Assembly: GCA_002733715.2 (NCBI GenBank)
Contig: NVWQ02000028.1
Span: 1-41,672, forward strand
Length of the DNA: 41,672 bases
DNA from: Methylophaga sp.
GTDB taxonomy: Bacteria > Pseudomonadota > Gammaproteobacteria > Nitrosococcales > Methylophagaceae
Direction: 5' to 3'
Both the position numbers and the translations under genes were made by a program. Below are positions 36,656 through 41,672 of the stretch, one piece after another; the stretch's first letter is position 1, and the number at the start of each line of letters is the position of its first letter. Under the pieces are notes generated by a model. The model made no database searches, was not told the DNA's origin, and saw only the letters and a program-made list of their open reading frames with translations.

Positions 36656-38152
36656 TCAGCTCAATTTAGAAAAATTTCTAAGAACATCTATTGCTTTTAT
36701 ATTCAATTCTTCAGCTTGCTGCTGACTATCTGACTCAGTGTAACAACGAAGTTCAGGGGCATTTCCCGATGGGCGCAAATGCACTATATCGTTATTCTTA
36801 AATGTGATTCTTAAACCATCCGTTGTATTTATACTTTTAGGTTCTCCTACCATATTAAAATAGGACTGAATAGTCACGTTCTGTTCATCCATATCACCTT
36901 TTGTTAGTTTACTGATGATTTTTTGACTTAACAATGTAGAAAATTCCTTAATTCTATCGCTATGCGTATAACGCTGGGGCAAAGTCATAAGTAATTCAGC
37001 AATCGTGAGTTGTTCTTGCTTGGCCAATAAGATAATCGCTAAAGGCACAATAACCGCATCGCGTGTAGGCAATGGCGATAAAATATTGTCATTTTGTTTA
37101 AGTGGCGTTTGTTGCAAGAAGCCACCATTAGCTTCGTAACCTACAACGTGTTTGCCACTGCCAGCAGCAGCGGCTTGCATGGCTTCAATAACATAAGGCG
37201 AGCCTATTTTTGTTCTGATCACCTCCGTAAAGTAGCCACTTTTTTCTACTGCTGAATTGCTGCTCACAGGTGTAATAACACTCTCGGCACCTAGATATTT
37301 TGCACATAATATCCCTGCTACATCGCCTCTCAGCCAATTGCCTTTTTCGTCACTGACAAGTGGCCGGTCACCATCGCCATCTGTTGAGATAATGCAGTCA
37401 AATTTATACTGTTCGCTCCATTGTTTTGCTAAAGTGATATCTTCAGGGCGAATAGCTTCGGTATCAACAGGCATAAATGTATCGGTGCGAGCCAGCGAAG
37501 TGACATTAGCACCTAATTTCTGCAAAATACTTTTTAAACAATCACGTGAAACCGATGAATGTTCATATAAACCAAGTTGTTGTCCTTGCAAACAATTCGG
37601 AGGTAAAAAGTCGATAAAACGCTGAACATAGTTTGTTTCAGCATTAGTATCTACTGCCGCTAAACAATCTGTTTGAATGAGATTCGCATTTAAAAACAAG
37701 TCTTTAGGAACCGTAACTTGTTGAGCCCTAATCCCCTCTTCATCTGGCTTTAAAATTTCACCCAATGGTGTATTAAACTTAATGCCGTTTCTATCGTCGG
37801 GTATATGGCTTCCGGTTACCATGATCGAGGGAATTGAATGTTTCAAGCCATATAAAGCAATCGCGGGAGAAGGGATATTGCCGGCATTAATAGGCTCAAA
37901 CCCCATGTTCAAACACGCAGCCGCAGCAGCGTTCATTATTCTAGGCGTACTAGAACGCAAGTCACCCGCTATGCCAATTTTTGTTGTTTTGGCAATCAAT
38001 TTTTGTTGCTGAAGATATTGTAAAAAAGCAGTCACGTAAGCAAAACAGACTTCATCGGTCATATCTGCCACCAAACCACGTACTCCGCTGGTGCCAAAAT
38101 TTACCCCGCTTCGGTCCATCAGGTCATTAATATCAATTTTGATAGCTGCCAT
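36656..38152 (-). CDS. Phosphomannomutase / phosphoglucomutase
   Basis: Alpha-D-phosphohexomutase of 498 aa. The phosphoserine loop is [10 protein letters not shown] with Ser115, the metal loop [11 protein letters not shown], the sugar-specificity loop GYEANGGF and the phosphate-binding loop [15 protein letters not shown]. It interconverts hexose-1- and hexose-6-phosphates. Which of mannose or glucose it prefers cannot be told here. Its start overlaps the rfbB end by 20 bases. In this operon it could supply glucose-1-phosphate to RfbA, or mannose-1-phosphate for GDP-mannose. Confidence 0.94.
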   Translation of the reverse strand: MAAIKIDINDLMDRSGVNFGTSGVRGLVADMTDEVCFAYVTAFLQYLQQQKLIAKTTKIGIAGDLRSSTPRIMNAAAAACLNMGFEPINAGNIPSPAIALYGLKHSIPSIMVTGSHIPDDRNGIKFNTPLGEILKPDEEGIRAQQVTVPKDLFLNANLIQTDCLAAVDTNAETNYVQRFIDFLPPNCLQGQQLGLYEHSSVSRDCLKSILQKLGANVTSLARTDTFMPVDTEAIRPEDITLAKQWSEQYKFDCIISTDGDGDRPLVSDEKGNWLRGDVAGILCAKYLGAESVITPVSSNSAVEKSGYFTEVIRTKIGSPYVIEAMQAAAAGSGKHVVGYEANGGFLQQTPLKQNDNILSPLPTRDAVIVPLAIILLAKQEQLTIAELLMTLPQRYTHSDRIKEFSTLLSQKIISKLTKGDMDEQNVTIQSYFNMVGEPKSINTTDGLRITFKNNDIVHLRPSGNAPELRCYTESDSQQQAEELNIKAIDVLRNFSKLS

Positions 38153-39182
38153 CCTCTATATGCTGGCACCAAACTTGATTATCAAGGTACCATTGCACTG
38201 TCTTGCGAATACCCGTATCAAAGCTCTCTTGCGGCGTCCAATTAAGCTCTTTCGCTATCTTACTAGCATCAATTGCATATCGAACATCATGACCTGCACG
38301 ATCCGTTACAAAGGTAATCAAATCTTGATATTTATCGACGACACCTTTAGGTTTGTTCGGTGCTAACTCTTCAAGCAATTCACAAATCGTTTTAACCACC
38401 TCAATATTCTGTTTTTCATTATGGCCGCCAATATTATAGGTTTCAGCTATCTTGCCCGTTGTGGCAACAAGCACTAATGCACGCGCGTGATCTTCAACAA
38501 ATAACCAATCTCTAATTTGATTGCCTTTGCCATAAACAGGTAGTGGTTTACCCTGCAGTGCATTTAGAATCACCAAAGGGATCAGTTTTTCAGGAAAATG
38601 AAAGGGCCCATAATTATTAGAACAATTAGTGATAATTGTAGGTAACCCAAAAGTACGCTGCCATGAGCGCACAAGATGGTCAGAGCTGGCTTTACTGGCC
38701 GAATAGGGTGAGCTTGGGGCATAGGGTGTAGTCTCAGTGAATAAGTCATCTGTACCTTCTAGATCACCATACACTTCATCTGTTGAAATATGATGAAAGC
38801 GAAAATTCGCCTTCTTGTTTGCTTCGAGTGCAGCCCAATAATGTCGAGCCTGTTCTAATAAGTTATAAGTGCCCACAATATTGGTTTGGATAAACTCACC
38901 GGGGCCATCAATCGAGCGATCAACATGTGATTCAGCGGCAAGATGCATAATAATATCTGGCTGATGTTGTTCGAGAACGCGATTAATTTCTTGTGCATCA
39001 CAAATATCTACCTGTTCAAAGGCATAGCGCTCGTTATCACTTACTGAAATCAATGATTCTAAATTGCCGGCATAGGTTAATTTATCGACATTCACCACTT
39101 TATGAACAGTGTCATTAATCAAATGTCTGATAACGGCTGAACCAATAAATCCTGCTCCACCCGTGACTAAAATAGTTTTCAT
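38133..39182 (-). CDS. rfbB: dTDP-glucose 4,6-dehydratase
   Basis: Second enzyme of dTDP-L-rhamnose synthesis, a short-chain dehydrogenase/reductase. The NAD-binding [11 protein letters not shown] is at the N-terminus and the catalytic [15 protein letters not shown] is present, with the substrate TDEVYGD motif before it. The frame is open to 39233, but the ATG at 39182 is used. It begins MKTILVTGG and forms an ATGA overlap with the rfbD stop, giving 349 aa, close to the family norm. Confidence 0.96.
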   Translation of the reverse strand: MKTILVTGGAGFIGSAVIRHLINDTVHKVVNVDKLTYAGNLESLISVSDNERYAFEQVDICDAQEINRVLEQHQPDIIMHLAAESHVDRSIDGPGEFIQTNIVGTYNLLEQARHYWAALEANKKANFRFHHISTDEVYGDLEGTDDLFTETTPYAPSSPYSASKASSDHLVRSWQRTFGLPTIITNCSNNYGPFHFPEKLIPLVILNALQGKPLPVYGKGNQIRDWLFVEDHARALVLVATTGKIAETYNIGGHNEKQNIEVVKTICELLEELAPNKPKGVVDKYQDLITFVTDRAGHDVRYAIDASKIAKELNWTPQESFDTGIRKTVQWYLDNQVWCQHIEDGSYQN

Positions 39183-40069
39183 TCTGAATTTTCCTGTAGT
39201 ACGCTTAAGCAGTGTTGTAATGAGTCTTTCCAATACGGAATAGTTAAATCATAACGCTGCTTAATTTTAGCTTTATTCAATAGGCTGTAATGAGGTCGAG
39301 TAGCAGGTGTCGGGTAATCTTTCGTTTCGATTGGACTGACATCGCACGTTATTCCACTCAGTTCAAATATTGTTTTGGCAAAATCATACCAACTGCATAC
39401 GCCTTCATTGCTGTAGTGAACAAGTTCACTACTAAAATTCTGTTGAAATGCTTCATTTTGCACAATAGTCATTATTGCTTGGGCTAGATCAGTAGCGTAA
39501 GTTGGTGTGCCCACTTGATCAAAGATAACATTTAATGAATCACGGTCATTCGCTAGCCGCAACATTGTTTTAACAAAATTATTGCCAAATTCAGAATACA
39601 CCCAACTAGTTCTGAGAATAAGGGCATTATTTTCCATTATTCTCAATACAGCTTGTTCACCCTTGAGTTTTGTTAGGCCATAAACACCTTGTGGTGCAAC
39701 ATCATCCGTTTCAATATAAGGCCTGTATTGTTGGCCATTGAATACGTAATCAGTTGAAATATGGATTAATTTAGCTTGCTGTTGCTTGGCTATTTCAGCT
39801 AATTGTTCAACTGCCAAATGATTTATAGTGTCGGCTAATTCAGATTCAGATTCGGCCTTATCAACTGCGGTATGTGCTGCACAATTAATAATGAGATCAA
39901 ACGAATTCTGTTGAAAATAGTTGCTGATACTGTTGTTATCGCTTAGATCCAATTCACCGCGTGTAGCAAATATTATGTCGTAATTATTATAATCTTTTGC
40001 TATTTTTTTGAATGACTGCCCAAGCTGACCGTTACTACCCGTCACTAAAATAGCATTAACCTCAGTCAT
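39179..40069 (-). CDS. rfbD: dTDP-4-dehydrorhamnose reductase
   Basis: Final enzyme of dTDP-L-rhamnose synthesis, reducing dTDP-4-dehydrorhamnose with NADPH. Nucleotide-binding [11 protein letters not shown] is at the N-terminus. The extended-SDR motif YGLTKLKGE carries the catalytic Tyr and Lys, and the STDYVFNG motif matches the family; 296 aa is normal. It overlaps rfbC by 8 bases and rfbB by an ATGA. Confidence 0.96.
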   Translation of the reverse strand: MTEVNAILVTGSNGQLGQSFKKIAKDYNNYDIIFATRGELDLSDNNSISNYFQQNSFDLIINCAAHTAVDKAESESELADTINHLAVEQLAEIAKQQQAKLIHISTDYVFNGQQYRPYIETDDVAPQGVYGLTKLKGEQAVLRIMENNALILRTSWVYSEFGNNFVKTMLRLANDRDSLNVIFDQVGTPTYATDLAQAIMTIVQNEAFQQNFSSELVHYSNEGVCSWYDFAKTIFELSGITCDVSPIETKDYPTPATRPHYSLLNKAKIKQRYDLTIPYWKDSLQHCLSVLQENSE

Positions 40070-40637
40070 AGTAATTCACTTTGTAATCGAAACACGTTTC
40101 TAATTCAGCCAAACTTGGTTGCTTAGTGTCTTTTTCCGACAAGCTCAATGAGTCTTTGGCTAATAACCAATCAATATTCAGTTCAGCATCATCAAAAGCT
40201 AATCCTCGATCACATTCTGGCGAATAATAATTATCCACTTTATAGGCAAATGTAGCCGTTTCAGTCAGCACAATAAAGCCATGGGCAAAACCACGAGGAA
40301 CAAACATCTGCTTTTTATTTTCACCACTTAATTCAACAGCCACATGCTGGCCAAACGTTGGGCTACCACGGCGAATATCGACCGCCACATCTAATACGCG
40401 GCCATCAATAACACGAACAAGTTTGCTTTGTGCATGTGGTGCTAATTGAAAATGCAAACCTCGGAGCACGCCTTTAGATGATTTAGACTCATTATCTTGA
40501 ACAAAATTGACTTTATAACCTAAAGCTTCTTCAAGCATATCCTGACGAAATGTTTCAATAAAATAACCTCGATGATCACCATGAACCTTGGGTTCAATCA
40601 CAAAAACATCAGGAATTGATTGGGGAATAAACTGCAC
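40062..40637 (-). CDS. rfbC: dTDP-4-dehydrorhamnose 3,5-epimerase
   Basis: Cupin epimerase acting on dTDP-4-keto-6-deoxyglucose. Blocks seen are DHRGYFIETFRQDM, the active-site His in GVLRGLHFQ, and RGFAHGFIVL; 191 aa is only slightly longer than most. It follows rfbA by 2 bases. The operon order rfbA-C-D-B differs from the enteric rfbB-D-A-C. Confidence 0.97.
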   Translation of the reverse strand: MQFIPQSIPDVFVIEPKVHGDHRGYFIETFRQDMLEEALGYKVNFVQDNESKSSKGVLRGLHFQLAPHAQSKLVRVIDGRVLDVAVDIRRGSPTFGQHVAVELSGENKKQMFVPRGFAHGFIVLTETATFAYKVDNYYSPECDRGLAFDDAELNIDWLLAKDSLSLSEKDTKQPSLAELETCFDYKVNYYD

Positions 40638-40639
40638 GT

Positions 40640-41521
40640 TTAGATACCTTCTTCAGCACGTTTTAACAAATACTGTCCATACTGGTTTTTGGCTAAAGGC
40701 TTCGCTAATTCAATAAGCTGTTGTTTATTGATATAACCTTGTTCAAAAGCTATTTCTTCTAAACAGGCCACTTTTAAACCTTGCCGTTTTTCAATCGTTT
40801 CAATAAATTGAGCCGCTTCTAATAAACTTTCATGAGTCCCCGTATCGAGCCAGGCATAACCGCGCCCCATTAACGTCACTTTTAAACGTTGCTCAGCAAG
40901 ATAGGCCTGGTTTACCGAAGTAATTTCTAATTCACCACGCTCTGAAGGGGTAATATCTTTCGCTTTTTGAATTACATCATTCGGGTAAAAGTACAATCCC
41001 GTTACCGCATAATTACTTTTCGGCTGATTTGGTTTTTCTTCAATACTAATAACGTTACCCGTATCATCAAACTCAGCGACACCATAACGTTCAGGATCAG
41101 CCACCCGATATCCAAAAACAGTGGCTTTATTTTCAGTTTGTGCGTTAGTGACTGCTGTAGCCAATAGCTCTGTTAAATCATTACCATGATAAATATTATC
41201 ACCTAACACTAGGCAAACATCATCATTACCAATAAAGTCTTCACCAAGTATGAACGCCTGCGCTAGGCCATCAGGAGATGGCTGTATGACGTATTCAAAC
41301 GTCATTCCTAGTTCAGCACCATCACCTAATAAACGTTGAAAACTGCTTTGATCTTCAGGAGTCGTAATAATGAGAACTTCTTTAATCCCCGCTAACATCA
41401 GAACAGATAAAGGGTAATAGACCATCGGTTTATCATAAATAGGAACAAGCTGCTTTGAAACTCCCCGCGTTATCGGATACAACCGTGTGCCTGATCCACC
41501 GGCTAATATAATACCTTTCAT
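40640..41521 (-). CDS. rfbA: Glucose-1-phosphate thymidylyltransferase
   Basis: Makes dTDP-glucose, the entry to dTDP-rhamnose. The nucleotidyltransferase signature [15 protein letters not shown] is at the N-terminus, followed by [19 protein letters not shown]. The frame is open to 41539, but the ATG at 41521 (MKGIILAGG) has an AAGAGGAAG ribosome site right before it, gives 293 aa and matches the family start. It is the first gene of the operon. Confidence 0.96.
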   Translation of the reverse strand: MKGIILAGGSGTRLYPITRGVSKQLVPIYDKPMVYYPLSVLMLAGIKEVLIITTPEDQSSFQRLLGDGAELGMTFEYVIQPSPDGLAQAFILGEDFIGNDDVCLVLGDNIYHGNDLTELLATAVTNAQTENKATVFGYRVADPERYGVAEFDDTGNVISIEEKPNQPKSNYAVTGLYFYPNDVIQKAKDITPSERGELEITSVNQAYLAEQRLKVTLMGRGYAWLDTGTHESLLEAAQFIETIEKRQGLKVACLEEIAFEQGYINKQQLIELAKPLAKNQYGQYLLKRAEEGI

Positions 41522-41592
41522 GCTCTTCCTCTTAATCACAATTTATTCTAATGATACCAATATACCTAAGTAAAATCAGCTTGAAGTTTTTA

Positions 41593-41672
41593 CCGGAGCA
41601 AACCACAGCCTGTCATCTCAGCCAAAGCAAACCACAGTATGTCATCTCGACCAGAGGGAGAGATCTTGAAAC
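41593..41672. repeat. Two-copy direct repeat and palindromic fragment upstream of rfbA
   Basis: AGCAAACCACAG..TGTCATCTC occurs at 41597-41619 and again at 41626-41648, a 29-base period with two differing bases in the middle. The second copy leads into GTCATCTCGACCAGAGGGAGAGAT, a hairpin-like motif resembling the TCATCTCGAC...GAGAGATCT intergenic repeat seen in many bacteria. The element is cut by the window edge. Confidence 0.6.

Overview
The window looks like chromosomal backbone from a fairly AT-rich, probably aquatic, gammaproteobacterium. The order tyrZ-type tyrS / M23 peptidase / anmK beside an rRNA operon, the ndk-rlmN-pilW-rodZ-ispG-hisS cluster, the recN/fur/bamE neighbourhood and a Coq7-type ubiquinone hydroxylase are all gammaproteobacterial arrangements. 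The genus cannot be fixed from what is visible. No phage, insertion sequence, CRISPR array or toxin island is present.

Layout. 1-258: minus-strand promoter and leader of an rRNA operon whose 16S gene must lie just outside the left edge. 259-4287: tyrS diverging from a cell-wall pair, the M23 endopeptidase gene and anmK. 4362-11477: a glycogen locus with minus-strand operon glgC, GH57 glycosidase, malQ and, coupled to it, gcvH; glgB diverges. 11553-18909: minus-strand run ndk, rlmN, pilW, rodZ, ispG, hisS, then pgi where many relatives carry yfgM-bamB-der. 19242-23160: nadK and recN, a small unknown gene, fur and bamE. 23157-25151: a minus-strand operon made of a striking 15-copy WY-repeat protein, an MBL-fold hydrolase and a beta-carbonic anhydrase. 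25277-29489: a sensor kinase, response regulator and OmpA-like protein resembling PdsS/PdsR/PdsO of the proteobacterial dedicated sortase system, but with no sortase or sortase target in view. 29490-34306: repeat-rich spacer, PilZ protein, coq7, cheV and rnr. 34414-34636: tRNA-His and tRNA-Thr. 34712-35625: an FkbM methyltransferase gene broken in frame at an A8 tract. 35783-41521: a minus-strand rfbA-rfbC-rfbD-rfbB-pmm operon for dTDP-rhamnose and hexose-phosphate metabolism, ending in a fused receiver/HATPase regulator.

Most novel items: the WY-repeat protein and its two metalloenzyme neighbours; the Pds regulatory set without a sortase plus an unknown secreted gene in the same operon; the homopolymer frame break in the FkbM gene; gcvH inside a glycogen operon; and dispersed palindromic elements between genes, including a 166 bp nearly fully palindromic MITE-like unit.
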